49,822 bases of DNA from Bacillota bacterium (GTDB taxonomy: Bacteria; Bacillota; Clostridia; Acetivibrionales; DSM-1351): positions 1 through 49,822 of the forward strand of contig JAEZUC010000009.1 in assembly GCA_023443515.1 (NCBI GenBank), written 5' to 3'. Under the pieces are notes generated by a model. That model ran no database searches. It saw only the letters and a list, made by a program, of their open reading frames with translations, and was not told the origin of the DNA. Below, piece by piece: positions 1 through 8,699 of this stretch (the first letter of the stretch is position 1; each line of letters starts with the position of its first letter). The translations under genes and the position numbers were made by a program.

Positions 1-1555
1 CCTCGTCAGTAAGTGTCAATGCAAATATATGAACATTTCTTCTTTGGGGTAAAGTCAGCATCACAACACAGCCGGGTTTAATGGGATATCGTTTTGCAAA
101 AAGCCTTGCATTAAAGTTATGATAATTTGTCTTGCCGTTTTTTCTTTCAGCAGCTGCTCCAATCCAATATATTGTTTCTTGATAAATGGCAGATTGATAA
201 AAATCAGTAAAATCTGCTGTAATCCTTTGTTTAGTTCCGTCAGAAAACTCAATTTCTATGTCTTCTCTGTAGTTTCCAAACTCAGCGCATCCCAGTATAC
301 TAATGTATCTGGCATCAATGCCCGGAATCCAAACTGTCTGACTTTCACAGCTGATATTGTCCACCTGTCCGGTATAATATCGGTATATAAAACTATATCC
401 GCCTTTCTTCCACTCCTCATTTATCACAACATCCTGCATTATGTAATGAGTTCCCAGACCAGTAATGTCAGCAGTAGAATCGTCATTTAAGGTTGCTTCA
501 AAGGCCTGATTATTATAATACCTTGTTAAATCCACATAATAGTTTATCTGTTTTTTCTTTGTTTCATTAACAAATAGACTCTGAATCAGATTAGTGAGCT
601 TTATATCACCGTCTAGAACCATATTACACAATATATCTTGCTTCTCTAGAGTAATTTTGGCACCCTTAATGCTGGCCTTAAATAAATAATCAAGTGTGCA
701 GCCTCGAATCTCTTCTATATTTTTTTCAGTATTTTCTGTCAAAGCCATATCTATATTTCTTTGCTTACAATGGTCATACAAAAGGTAGAATATAGGCTTT
801 ATACTGCCATAAAATCGGCGTCTTGTAAATTCTATGTAATGATTAAATTCTTCATTTTGTTCATTAAAGGATTTAATGACATTTATCAATTCATTCTTAT
901 TGTCCCTAATCAACGACAGTGAAACATTGATAACGTGATTTGTATCAATATTGACCTCATGAATCTTATGCATAGAATATATACTGTTTGCAAATGTTGA
1001 GTTTTCCTTAATATACTGCCTGTTTGATTCATTAAATATATCTTTCAACATATCAAAGGTTACTTGTAGTGAAAAAAATATATCTGAATTCTGATAAGTA
1101 TCAAATGTATTTCCCAATAAAGATGCTTCTTTAATGCTGAATGTCTTATTATTTTCTCCATACTCATTTATAATAATGGCATGGTTCAGAGTAAATGTGC
1201 TGTCTTTATAGTATTTGTTGTAGAAAAGCGAGTTGTATTTTACGACTAGAATAACAGGCCACCCTCCAAGTATCTCCTCTGAAATTCTGTTCACAGTTTC
1301 CTCGGGAGTGTACCCGGAGCAATCTATTCTCTGTAACTCCAAACCCATGCAACTCAATATCCTGTTTGCATTGTCTAACATACTCGATTCAAAATATTTT
1401 TGGGTATTACTCAAAATAGCATTCAAATAGCAGTAATAAAAATAGTTATTATAACTGAAGTGCCCTGCGGCGGCGGCAATTGGTCCGTGTATACAGTCAA
1501 CTTGATGATAGCCAAAACCATTTTTGTACAAATCAATATCCAGTGCCTTCCTCAT
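1..1555 (-). CDS. BtrH-like papain-fold acyltransferase with C-terminal beta-sandwich, 3' end beyond window
   Basis: The frame is open from an ATG at 1555 (AAGGAG six bases upstream) to the left edge, at least 518 residues, so the gene is real but incomplete. The first 150 residues resemble the N-terminal domain of butirosin BtrH: a Cys in VDCIHGP (C21), a GGWPVILVVKYN strand (97-108), and NHAIIINEY with the candidate catalytic His (H125). In the BtrH family this Cys/His fold moves an acyl chain from a carrier protein to an amine. A helical middle follows, and from about residue 400 a beta-rich stretch (QTVWIPGIDARYI, then IEFSDGTKQ) resembles a carbohydrate-active-enzyme beta-sandwich; that second assignment is weak. 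It is separated from the main operon by a terminator and an IS3 relic, so it may be transcribed separately. It is one of five BtrH-like units in the window. Confidence 0.7.
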   Translation of the reverse strand, partial: MRKALDIDLYKNGFGYHQVDCIHGPIAAAAGHFSYNNYFYYCYLNAILSNTQKYFESSMLDNANRILSCMGLELQRIDCSGYTPEETVNRISEEILGGWPVILVVKYNSLFYNKYYKDSTFTLNHAIIINEYGENNKTFSIKEASLLGNTFDTYQNSDIFFSLQVTFDMLKDIFNESNRQYIKENSTFANSIYSMHKIHEVNIDTNHVINVSLSLIRDNKNELINVIKSFNEQNEEFNHYIEFTRRRFYGSIKPIFYLLYDHCKQRNIDMALTENTEKNIEEIRGCTLDYLFKASIKGAKITLEKQDILCNMVLDGDIKLTNLIQSLFVNETKKKQINYYVDLTRYYNNQAFEATLNDDSTADITGLGTHYIMQDVVINEEWKKGGYSFIYRYYTGQVDNISCESQTVWIPGIDARYISILGCAEFGNYREDIEIEFSDGTKQRITADFTDFYQSAIYQETIYWIGAAAERKNGKTNYHNFNARLFAKRYPIKPGCVVMLTLPQRRNVHIFALTLTDE

Positions 1556-1585
1556 TCTATCTCCTTTTCCGGTTCTGGTGCTTTG

Positions 1586-1757
1586 CTAAGTAGTTCCATC
1601 CATTGAGAATGGTGAATCATTCAGCCATTCCATTTTAGGTTTACCCCATAAGTATTCCATGGGTGCATTGTCGTTGCGGTTGCATTTTCTGCTCATACTG
1701 TAGATAAAGCCGTGTTTTTTAAGTAATTTCTGATACTCATTGCTGGCATAATTGACT
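1586..1757 (-). pseudogene. IS3-family (IS150-like) transposase OrfB remnant
   Basis: The minus strand reads about 56 codons ending in a TAG at 1586-1588. They contain SMSRKCNRNDNAPMEYLWG, which matches the conserved SMSRKGNCYDNAPMES region of IS3-family integrases, including the last catalytic Glu. Neither the rest of the integrase core nor OrfA is present, and no inverted repeats were seen. It is a dead fragment wedged between the chorismatase-like gene and the left-edge BtrH-like gene. Confidence 0.75.
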
Positions 1758-1762
1758 AAAGA

Positions 1763-1780
1763 AAAGGGATTGCTCCCTTT
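1763..1780 (-). terminator. Rho-independent terminator ending the biosynthetic operon
   Basis: On the minus strand AAAGGGA, a four-base loop and TCCCTTT form a perfect 7-bp stem followed by a T-rich run. It starts three bases after the stop codon of the chorismatase-like gene, so it marks the 3' end of the 24-kb operon. Confidence 0.75.
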
Positions 1781-1782
1781 CC

Positions 1783-2976
1783 CTATTTATCCCTTGTGCT
1801 TTTCCCCATTAAAGTAGCATCTATTTCAAATAATAAATCATCTCTGCAAACATTTGCTACTGTAATTATACACGGTAATTCTAAATTATTCTTGTGGCAA
1901 TACTCTTTATAATCATCAATATATTCAGCTTTTTTTAAAAATACTGTTCCTTCGCATATATTTCGGATGTTTAAGCCTTCATCATATGTTAACGTCTCTA
2001 TTACACTGCCTGTCATTTCTATTTGTTTCTTAATATCATCTAAATATACTGTTTCACCCTTATCGTTAATAGAGGCTGTTCCTGATAAATATACATACTT
2101 ACTTTCTTGGTCATCAATAACCATAGCCCTTGAAAAAGCTGACCCATATCTATATGCAGATTTTTGTTTTACCCCGGTTATATTGTGTATTTGTACCCCA
2201 AAATCATCACTTTTCTTTATTGCCAGAACATCCATGATCCCTGCTGCTCCAAAAGGGTTATTGCAGTCTATCCCTGTACTTGCAGGCATATATACATGCT
2301 CATATTGGTTATCATCAATTTCACCCGGTATCATCTTAAACTCTTTAAATTTAATATTCCTTGCTTTATTAAAATCACTATATTGTTCTAAAATATCATG
2401 AAGATAAATCCATGTCCTAATAACATTATTAAACTCAAAGCCATACTGTTTAAGAATATAACTTGCCTTCTCAAACATATTTAATGTTTGATTGTAGTTA
2501 TCATCATTATTGCTATTAAGTCCATGTATGCTATTAAGAACTAATATTTCGGCACGTTTTGACTTCCATATCCTGCCACATATCTTGTTCTCAAACTCTA
2601 TATTCGATATGCTTTCAGAACTATTTTTTATAATAATACCATGAATATTAATTCCTGAGATCCCTTCACCCCAGTATGGGTTTCCTTCAATTAAGGTATA
2701 TGGTATTACACAGTTTTCATAATACATACTTAAAACATCGTTACGGATTTTATTAATGTGCTCATAAAGAGAAATGCTCCCGAAAATCCTCTCATGGAAT
2801 ATCACAATTCCATTTTCATTTAAAATCTTTGCAACTTCAACATAAAGTTCTTGAAACATTTCTAACGAACTCTTTTCTTTATTAATTATTGAAGCTGTCA
2901 AAAACACCTGCTCATCATCAATAGATTTAAGATACAACTTAAAGTTTTGACTACATTTTTCTAAATTAATTGCCAT
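1783..2976 (-). CDS. FkbO/Hyg5/XanB2-type chorismatase-like enzyme (RidA-like fold)
   Basis: 397 residues, the usual length of chorismatases; start ATG with AAGGAG about 11 bases upstream. The C-terminal half carries features of the FkbO/Hyg5/XanB2 group: RTWIYLHDI followed by YSDFNKAR (about 187-205), PASTGI (about 230), SAYRYGSAFSRAM (about 274-286) and YLSGTASINDKGE (about 294-306). Family members split chorismate into pyruvate plus a dihydroxycyclohexadiene acid or 3-/4-hydroxybenzoate, typically as a starter or building block for polyketides (rapamycin/FK506, xanthomonadin). It is the last gene of the operon, 104 bp after a beta-propeller gene and directly before a terminator. I infer that it supplies an aromatic starter. 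Which chorismatase subtype it is cannot be decided by eye; an unrelated RidA-fold deaminase remains possible. Confidence 0.6.
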   Translation of the reverse strand: MAINLEKCSQNFKLYLKSIDDEQVFLTASIINKEKSSLEMFQELYVEVAKILNENGIVIFHERIFGSISLYEHINKIRNDVLSMYYENCVIPYTLIEGNPYWGEGISGINIHGIIIKNSSESISNIEFENKICGRIWKSKRAEILVLNSIHGLNSNNDDNYNQTLNMFEKASYILKQYGFEFNNVIRTWIYLHDILEQYSDFNKARNIKFKEFKMIPGEIDDNQYEHVYMPASTGIDCNNPFGAAGIMDVLAIKKSDDFGVQIHNITGVKQKSAYRYGSAFSRAMVIDDQESKYVYLSGTASINDKGETVYLDDIKKQIEMTGSVIETLTYDEGLNIRNICEGTVFLKKAEYIDDYKEYCHKNNLELPCIITVANVCRDDLLFEIDATLMGKSTRDK

Positions 2977-3080
2977 AATCGATTCGCTCCTTATTTATAT
3001 ATTCGATATTAGTTAATTGCCAAACCCCAAAATGGCTAAAATACTGTATTTCAAGGGTTATATATCCTTACAGCTCAAAG

Positions 3081-4493
3081 CTAATAAAGATAATTGAAAT
3101 GTACTGTCAGGGATATATAATCATTTAAAGGTATATTTTTATTTGAAAGACTTAATAAATCTAAATCAATTTTTTCGAATATACATTTTTCTTCAAAGTT
3201 AAAGAAATAAAGGTATTTCGATCCGATAAATATTATATCTTCCCCATCTTCTGATACTTCAATTGCAACCAGATTTCCCGGCTTTGGTATCATATAGGTA
3301 CTGATATCAGATGGGTTTGTCAGCTCATCTTCTCCGATATCTTGAAAGTGCACCAATTCCATTTTTTCTGCATCAATAAACATCAAACGGTTAGGTTGTC
3401 CGAAAACACAGATATATGGTTTGCCTTTGTTATGAAATATTTTATGTGTTGTATATCTAAATCCTTTGGGGTGAGAAAAAGATCCAATAAGTTCAAGCTT
3501 GCCCTCTGTTAATTTGAATTTATCTATCACTGCAGGCTCTAAGAATAAAAGACCTTTTACTGAGAAGAAAAAGTTATGTGATGATGTATAAATTGTATCA
3601 TTATGAGTATCAATCTCAAAATGTGCAGGGCTGCCACCACTAGTATCGTAGTATGTCTTTTCCTTAGTTTTTATATCCATCATTAGAATTTTACCCGGTA
3701 AACATTTTACCGGATATTTTTCTTGAATAAGGTTTAGTATATCCTGAGGACTCAAATCAATGTTTGTGTTCTGGGAATCTTTCAACTTATCTTTTTTGTA
3801 GAGAATTCTATTTACGTTTAAGTTTACGCGCCTAAAAAGATCATCTTGACTAATTATCATGTTGTCATTGATTAATTGGTACCTTGAAAACTTGAATTCA
3901 TGACTTAAAAATAAATAGTCTTTATGTTTCCTTAAGACATGAGGAGGCGCCGGATGACTTAAATAAGCATCAACTTCTTCAACATTGTTAAAATCAAGTG
4001 ATATACGAAATATGTGTAGTATATTTTTTACATCAACAACTGACATATAGAAATAATTTGGATTACTCTCATCCTTATAAAATGTAGAACTGATTCTTTT
4101 ATAATTTAAATTACTATCCCTAATCAAGTCATTTGCAGTATAGACCTTCATAACCATTTTTCTATAATTCACATAAACAAAGAACTCTTCCTCTTCCATA
4201 AAAGTAATAAAGTCTTCACCTTTATTAACCTCTAAAGTGCAATGGGGTGTTCCGTCTATTTTATATATTTCGTTGTTTGGCTGATGGTTTACTCTCTCAA
4301 TATTTTCTTCGTTATAAGAGAATATGTACAACATCTCATTTTTTGCGAAATCAACAATAACATATGTAATAAAAAATTTCCTTTTATCATTTATATTTAG
4401 CAAATAACATATAATGGGTTTTTTGAAGCCCCGTCTAACCCTTTCACTCAGATTTAACGGGACTTTGTAACAATTTAGTTTTAATTCAAACAT
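3081..4493 (-). CDS. His-rich predicted beta-propeller protein, copy 1
   Basis: I do not recognise the family. The 470-residue protein has no signal peptide or membrane segment and is built of short beta-strands ending in D/N-rich turns, as in a beta-propeller. A close paralog lies at 24479-25915. Both share a set of histidines: TPHC (H84), LHIFR (H160), PPHVLRKH (H185, H190), LSHEF (H198), SPAHFEID (H291), SSHNF (H306) and RYTTHK (H350), plus the block YICVFGQPNRLMFIDA (360-375). Several conserved His in a propeller would fit a metal site, as in carotenoid-cleavage-type oxygenases, but overall similarity to those is not evident. SD GGGAGAGG precedes the ATG. It lies between a carrier gene and the chorismatase-like gene, so a catalytic or binding role in the pathway is likely but unproven. 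Confidence 0.7.
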   Translation of the reverse strand: MFELKLNCYKVPLNLSERVRRGFKKPIICYLLNINDKRKFFITYVIVDFAKNEMLYIFSYNEENIERVNHQPNNEIYKIDGTPHCTLEVNKGEDFITFMEEEEFFVYVNYRKMVMKVYTANDLIRDSNLNYKRISSTFYKDESNPNYFYMSVVDVKNILHIFRISLDFNNVEEVDAYLSHPAPPHVLRKHKDYLFLSHEFKFSRYQLINDNMIISQDDLFRRVNLNVNRILYKKDKLKDSQNTNIDLSPQDILNLIQEKYPVKCLPGKILMMDIKTKEKTYYDTSGGSPAHFEIDTHNDTIYTSSHNFFFSVKGLLFLEPAVIDKFKLTEGKLELIGSFSHPKGFRYTTHKIFHNKGKPYICVFGQPNRLMFIDAEKMELVHFQDIGEDELTNPSDISTYMIPKPGNLVAIEVSEDGEDIIFIGSKYLYFFNFEEKCIFEKIDLDLLSLSNKNIPLNDYISLTVHFNYLY

Positions 4494-4580
4494 AACCTCT
4501 CCCTAATCCAATAAATTCTTTAGTTCACTTAGTTTCCTCATGAAATATCCCCGACTTGCTTTTTCTACAGTATTAATACA

Positions 4581-4841
4581 TTAAAGATTAGCATTTATTC
4601 TTTTATTAATGTAATTTACCAAGCTCATTGCGTTCTCATAATTTTTTACGTTTAGGGCATCATCCTCAAACTCAAACTCAAATTCTGATTCAATATAAAC
4701 TATAACCTTCATGAAGTTTAATGAGTTAACCCCAATATCTTCAAATCTCTCTGTCATACTTATTTGCTCTACCGAAAGCTCCTCCCCAAGAGTTTCAAAT
4801 AGAATTTTCCCCACTTTTAATTCAATTTGGTCTTTTTGCAT
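4581..4841 (-). CDS. free-standing acyl/peptidyl carrier protein (1)
   Basis: 86 residues with the carrier signature FEDIGVNSLNFMKVIVYIE; S40 (from the ATG at 4841) is the expected phosphopantetheine site. An upstream ATG at 4850 sits one base from the GGAGGA, too close to work; the ATG at 4841 is nine bases from it, so I chose that. It is very acidic in helix III (ESEFEFEFEDD). It would carry an acyl or aminoacyl intermediate for the pathway, and lies between a BtrH-like acyltransferase and a beta-propeller gene. BtrH-type enzymes use exactly such discrete carriers as donors, so this pair may work together (inference). Confidence 0.85.
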   Translation of the reverse strand: MQKDQIELKVGKILFETLGEELSVEQISMTERFEDIGVNSLNFMKVIVYIESEFEFEFEDDALNVKNYENAMSLVNYINKRINANL

Positions 4842-4959
4842 TTTACTCATTCCTCCAAAAATATTATTTTACGAATCTAGGTTTGCAATATTGATTTAAA
4901 ACATCAATATTACTTTAACTATAGCGTTAAAATTACAGTTCTTTCTGGGGTTTTTTAAC

Positions 4960-5928
4960 TTATTTTACTAAAGAATATAAATTACGTGCCAAAGTCTCTT
5001 CATAGCTAAGTATCTCATATACTATAGATGAAGCCTTATCTAGCAGTGATTTATTATCTGATATTATCATAGCTTTTAGTATAATACTTTTAAGTTTATT
5101 CCAAAGGTTTGATATATATAAAATGCGTTCCTCATAAAGTAAAAAATCAATTTCATCTTGAATTTCATTCAAACATTTTAATGCTTTCACAATATTCTTT
5201 CTAGAGTTTTCCAAAAACTTTATTTTCATCAATATTTGTATAAAATTATAATCATTCATTTCTCCCTTTTCGTATTCTATATCCATATTTTTTACATCTT
5301 CAGCGAATATTCTCATTTTATCAAAACTACTATGACCTTCTTCTCTTTCTTCCAATAACCTGCTAAGATTTTCTTCTAAAGTATGTTTCCAAATTAATTC
5401 TTGTTGTGTAATGTGTTCAAACCTACAGGTATAGCACATTTTTATTATATCGCCTATGCAGTTGAAGTTTATTTTCTCAATTTTATCTGTGCAATAGGGA
5501 TCAATACATACATAGCTACCTGTTTCCTCGCAAATGCCGATAATTAGTATATAATGAGGGATATGTTGGTTTCTAAAAGCCATATTCCATGGACACAAAA
5601 AGCCATCAATATATATAACTACCGGGTAACCCAAATCTAGTTCTTTTTGTACAAGTAACTTAACTTGATTTTTATTTAAAGAATCATGTTCTTTCAAAAT
5701 GTACCCATGGTACCTCTGCAAAGCATCTATTAAAGGATGTATACTTTTTCGAGTCCTCCAACCTAGCCTTTCACCTACCCCATAGTTATTAGAAGGATTA
5801 TCATATTTAAATCCCCATGAAGTTAAAAACATTAATCTATAATCAACATTATAATGATTTGCAACTGAAGCTATAATTCCTTCAATACAATTTAAAGTCT
5901 CATCTCTAACTGGCTTTATATCAATCAT
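4960..5928 (-). CDS. BtrH-like acyltransferase (papain-like Cys/His fold), A
   Basis: 322 residues from the ATG at 5928 (GAGGTGA six bases upstream; a GTG at 5937 overlaps that SD and is less likely). The N-terminal half matches the BtrH N-terminal domain layout: Cys in TLNCIEG (C14), GERLGW (52-57), LDLGYPVVIYIDG (98-109) and HIPHYILIIGI with H125, then YVCIDPYC with D143 completing a possible Cys-His-Asp set. The C-terminal part (170-322) is helical and Lys/Glu-rich. In butirosin biosynthesis BtrH transfers an acyl chain from an acyl carrier protein to the aminoglycoside amine; here the acceptor is unknown. It is in the operon between the ketoreductase and carrier (1). Confidence 0.7.
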   Translation of the reverse strand: MIDIKPVRDETLNCIEGIIASVANHYNVDYRLMFLTSWGFKYDNPSNNYGVGERLGWRTRKSIHPLIDALQRYHGYILKEHDSLNKNQVKLLVQKELDLGYPVVIYIDGFLCPWNMAFRNQHIPHYILIIGICEETGSYVCIDPYCTDKIEKINFNCIGDIIKMCYTCRFEHITQQELIWKHTLEENLSRLLEEREEGHSSFDKMRIFAEDVKNMDIEYEKGEMNDYNFIQILMKIKFLENSRKNIVKALKCLNEIQDEIDFLLYEERILYISNLWNKLKSIILKAMIISDNKSLLDKASSIVYEILSYEETLARNLYSLVK

Positions 5929-5957
5929 CAATCTCACCTCTATATAAAAAAGTTAAA

Positions 5958-6689
5958 TTATATAATTTTCCCTCCATCTGTTTCTAAAACAGAATTTTGA
6001 AAAAAGTGTTTTCCTTTTGCAAGGAATAATACAAGTTCTGCAACTTCATCAGGTTCTCCCAAACGATTCATCATCAGGTTCTTTTTAATTGATTCTATTT
6101 TTTTACTGCTAAGACCAGATATCATATCTGTTTGAATAAAACCCGGCGCAACCACATTTACCCTGATTCCAAATCTGGCAAGTTCCATACCGATAGATTT
6201 CGATAAAGCTATCATACCACCCTTGGAAGCTGCATAATTTGCTGCACCTTTGCTTCCCGTCAAACCTGTGGTCGAAGCTATATTTATAATAAATCCCTTC
6301 CCTTGAAGCATCATTATTTTTGAAAATTCCCTACACATATAGAAGGTACCATATAAATTAACTTTAATAACTTCATCCCAATTTTCATCAGACATGTTTA
6401 CAAAAATCCCATCTTTTGCAATTCCCGCATTATTAACCAAACCAACGATTTCAAAATTCTTTGCACAAAACCAATTATAGAAACCTGATACTTCTATAGG
6501 ATCAGATACATCTAACTTGTAGGAAATGCATTCAGCATTATTTGTCTTTGCTATAGAGTCAAGCTCTTCATAAGCATCATTATTTTTTATGTATGTATAG
6601 ACCACTGAATAAGAATTCTGTAAAAATAGTTTTGTTATTGCTAATCCAATTCCTCTAGATCCACCTGTTATAATAATAAATTTTGACAT
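5958..6689 (-). CDS. FabG-like 3-ketoacyl-ACP reductase (SDR)
   Basis: 243 residues from the ATG at 6689 (GAGGGATATA just upstream; the longer frame start at 6707 has no SD). Classical short-chain dehydrogenase: GGSRGIG (9-15) binds NADP(H), NNAG at 86-89, catalytic S139, Y152 and K156 (NYAASKGG), and ETDGG near the C-terminus. FabG-type enzymes reduce the beta-ketone of carrier-bound acyl chains. With a separate ketosynthase pair, dehydratase and carriers in the same operon it would be the ketoreductase of a discrete, type II-like reducing system, in addition to the KR embedded in the large PKS. Specificity cannot be read from sequence. Confidence 0.88.
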   Translation of the reverse strand: MSKFIIITGGSRGIGLAITKLFLQNSYSVVYTYIKNNDAYEELDSIAKTNNAECISYKLDVSDPIEVSGFYNWFCAKNFEIVGLVNNAGIAKDGIFVNMSDENWDEVIKVNLYGTFYMCREFSKIMMLQGKGFIINIASTTGLTGSKGAANYAASKGGMIALSKSIGMELARFGIRVNVVAPGFIQTDMISGLSSKKIESIKKNLMMNRLGEPDEVAELVLFLAKGKHFFQNSVLETDGGKII

Positions 6690-6753
6690 TATATCCCTCA
6701 TTATCAATTCTTATTTATTCTCTGATATAATTTGACCTACTAAAAGTCCTCTG

Positions 6754-7797
6754 TTACTTACAGTACGCTCCCAATACATCCACCATGTTATTCCAGAAAA
6801 TTTCCTCACCTTGATTAGCTTTAGAGAAATAATAGCTTAATGAATCTTCATCCATTTCACTTTGAATTGAACACTTTAAACAATAAGTAGCTAAGATCAT
6901 CCACTCATTCAATAAATTATCAAGATTCTGTAACAGCTTCTTCTCATCATTCTCATTTAGATTCAAATCCGGTAAGATTTTGTAAAAAAGTTTACGATTG
7001 GGTATAACCCATAAAGCCTTAATGATTTTATTGATTCTTATAAATAAACTCTGCTTTTGGATTGTATCACGTTGCGCCAAAGCAGTTGCACAGCGTTTAT
7101 AGAATCTTAATATTACGGAATCTTCATCTTTAAAATCGTCTTTAATTTTAATGGAATCATTGTATAGCTTATTAATGAGAAAAGGGATGTCCAGTTTTTT
7201 AATTTTATCTCCATTGATATTTAAAAAGATTAATTTTCCCATAACATCCACTACTTCAGGTGTCTCAAGATTATCGTTTATTGACCTTTCCAATAAATCA
7301 ATATGAAAATCAGCTATGCAGTTAACAGCAGGAGTACTTACAATTAAGCCATCTCTGATACGTATCAGTTCAGGATTTATTATCTTCTCAAGCACTATTG
7401 CATGTAAGTAACCACTTGTAGAATAATATAAATCAGAGTATTGGAGATGTTTTGAATTTACCCAAACAATTATATTGTTTCTATTTTTATTTTTTAAAGA
7501 ATCTAATACCTGTTTCTTTGTGTTTATATGGTCAACATCCTCAAATTCTAAAGAACATCCGATTTTATCGCAAAATATATCAACCATTTTAACCAATTCA
7601 AAATAAATTTTAGGATCACCAAACTCATCCATTTTCTCGAAAAGTTGGAACCCATTACCTAGAATATATATAACATATTCTTCGATTTCATTGCTGTACA
7701 TTTTCAGTACTTCGCTAACGCTTCCCGTATAACAGTTTGAATATGACCCAGGGTAAATTTCTCTAAAATATGGATAATCCGATTTTTTTAATGCCAT
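6754..7797 (-). CDS. BtrH-like acyltransferase, B (divergent)
   Basis: 347 residues, start ATG with GTGGGG five bases upstream. It keeps the BtrH-like pattern: Cys in YSNCYTGSV (C22), GNGFQLF (47-53), NNIIVWVNS (107-115), GYLHAIVLEKI (H132) and IRIRDG with an Asp (D149). The C-terminal 170 residues are helical, as in the neighbouring BtrH-like protein, but identity between the two is low. It lies between the ketoreductase and the flavin reductase in the operon. The Cys/His/Asp set suggests thioester-to-amine (or ester) acyl transfer; the partner carrier and acceptor are unknown. Confidence 0.6.
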   Translation of the reverse strand: MALKKSDYPYFREIYPGSYSNCYTGSVSEVLKMYSNEIEEYVIYILGNGFQLFEKMDEFGDPKIYFELVKMVDIFCDKIGCSLEFEDVDHINTKKQVLDSLKNKNRNNIIVWVNSKHLQYSDLYYSTSGYLHAIVLEKIINPELIRIRDGLIVSTPAVNCIADFHIDLLERSINDNLETPEVVDVMGKLIFLNINGDKIKKLDIPFLINKLYNDSIKIKDDFKDEDSVILRFYKRCATALAQRDTIQKQSLFIRINKIIKALWVIPNRKLFYKILPDLNLNENDEKKLLQNLDNLLNEWMILATYCLKCSIQSEMDEDSLSYYFSKANQGEEIFWNNMVDVLGAYCK

Positions 7798-7930
7798 AAA
7801 ATCCCCACTTTCTTAAAGACAACACAAATTTTCTCTAATTGATTTATTTTTCTTTCAATACAGTATAGTTGGCTATAATTATTCCTTGCAGTTTCTAGGA
7901 ATTGGAACCGCACTATTTTCACAAAGTTCC

Positions 7931-8650
7931 TCAGAGGTTTTTTGCACTAGAAATATTGATAAGCTGAAAATATTTTTCAACAGGTAAAAAGTCTTCTTCC
8001 AATAACCTTTTAGTCTCTTCTAAAATACTAAGATTCATCACAATTTCCTGACCTGCCTTATTCAAAAGCTTTTTATAATACTCTATTTTAGGTTGTAACC
8101 TCTTTATCTTTGAGGTTAATAATCTCCCTTGTGGCTTATATATTTCAGCTATAACCTCCATATTAAAATTCCTGGCAAACCTCTTCATTAATAGTTCTAT
8201 AACTTGAAAGTTAGTTCTTTCAGGATATCCTCCATTTGCAATAACAACGATTCGTGCCAGAGTTCTGTTTTCAAAGCGTCTTGACCTGACACGCCTACTT
8301 TCTCCATTTTGGTCCTTTTCCAAATTTAGATTGCCAATACAAAATATCCGATCCAAAAAGACCTTCATTATTCCTGATATGTTGTCAATCATAAGTGGCG
8401 TAGCAATAACTACTATGTCAGACTCCACATATTTGAGCAACAAATCCTGCATATCATCCTGTATAGCACATACCCCTCCAGAGTTTACGCATTGGAAGCA
8501 CCCCTGACAATAATTTATATTTTTATCCGCCATATAGATGTTTTCAACCTGAGCCCCAGCCTCTAAAGCGCCCTGCAAAAATGCGCTAACCATGACCTCG
8601 GTATTACTACTCTCCCCCTTAGGGCTCCCATTAAACGCAGTAATTCTCAT
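7931..8650 (-). CDS. NAD(P)H-dependent flavin reductase / iron-sulfur flavoprotein family
   Basis: 239 residues. The N-terminus MRITAFNGSPKGESSNT is the FMN phosphate-binding loop of flavodoxin-like NADPH-dependent FMN reductases, and CQGCFQCVNSGGVC (C48, C51, C54, C61) is the compact Cys cluster of iron-sulfur flavoproteins; TPLMIDNISGIMKVFLDR (about 105-122) is the usual second flavin loop. Such proteins move electrons or reduce double bonds, quinones or disulfides. In the operon it could set the redox state of an intermediate or support a sulfur-handling step, but the sequence gives no substrate. It sits between the BtrH-like B gene and the FabF-like ketosynthase. Confidence 0.82.
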   Translation of the reverse strand: MRITAFNGSPKGESSNTEVMVSAFLQGALEAGAQVENIYMADKNINYCQGCFQCVNSGGVCAIQDDMQDLLLKYVESDIVVIATPLMIDNISGIMKVFLDRIFCIGNLNLEKDQNGESRRVRSRRFENRTLARIVVIANGGYPERTNFQVIELLMKRFARNFNMEVIAEIYKPQGRLLTSKIKRLQPKIEYYKKLLNKAGQEIVMNLSILEETKRLLEEDFLPVEKYFQLINISSAKNL

Positions 8651-8699
8651 CTTTTAATATCCCTTCTGCACAGATTTTATCCCCCATATATTCTATGGG

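Noticed and set aside
61..252. Minus-strand small frame
   Set aside because: It overlaps in another frame the long, open BtrH-like gene that crosses the left edge and has no SD.
119..490. Plus-strand 123-codon frame
   Set aside because: Antisense to the left-edge gene, no SD, composition of a shadow frame.
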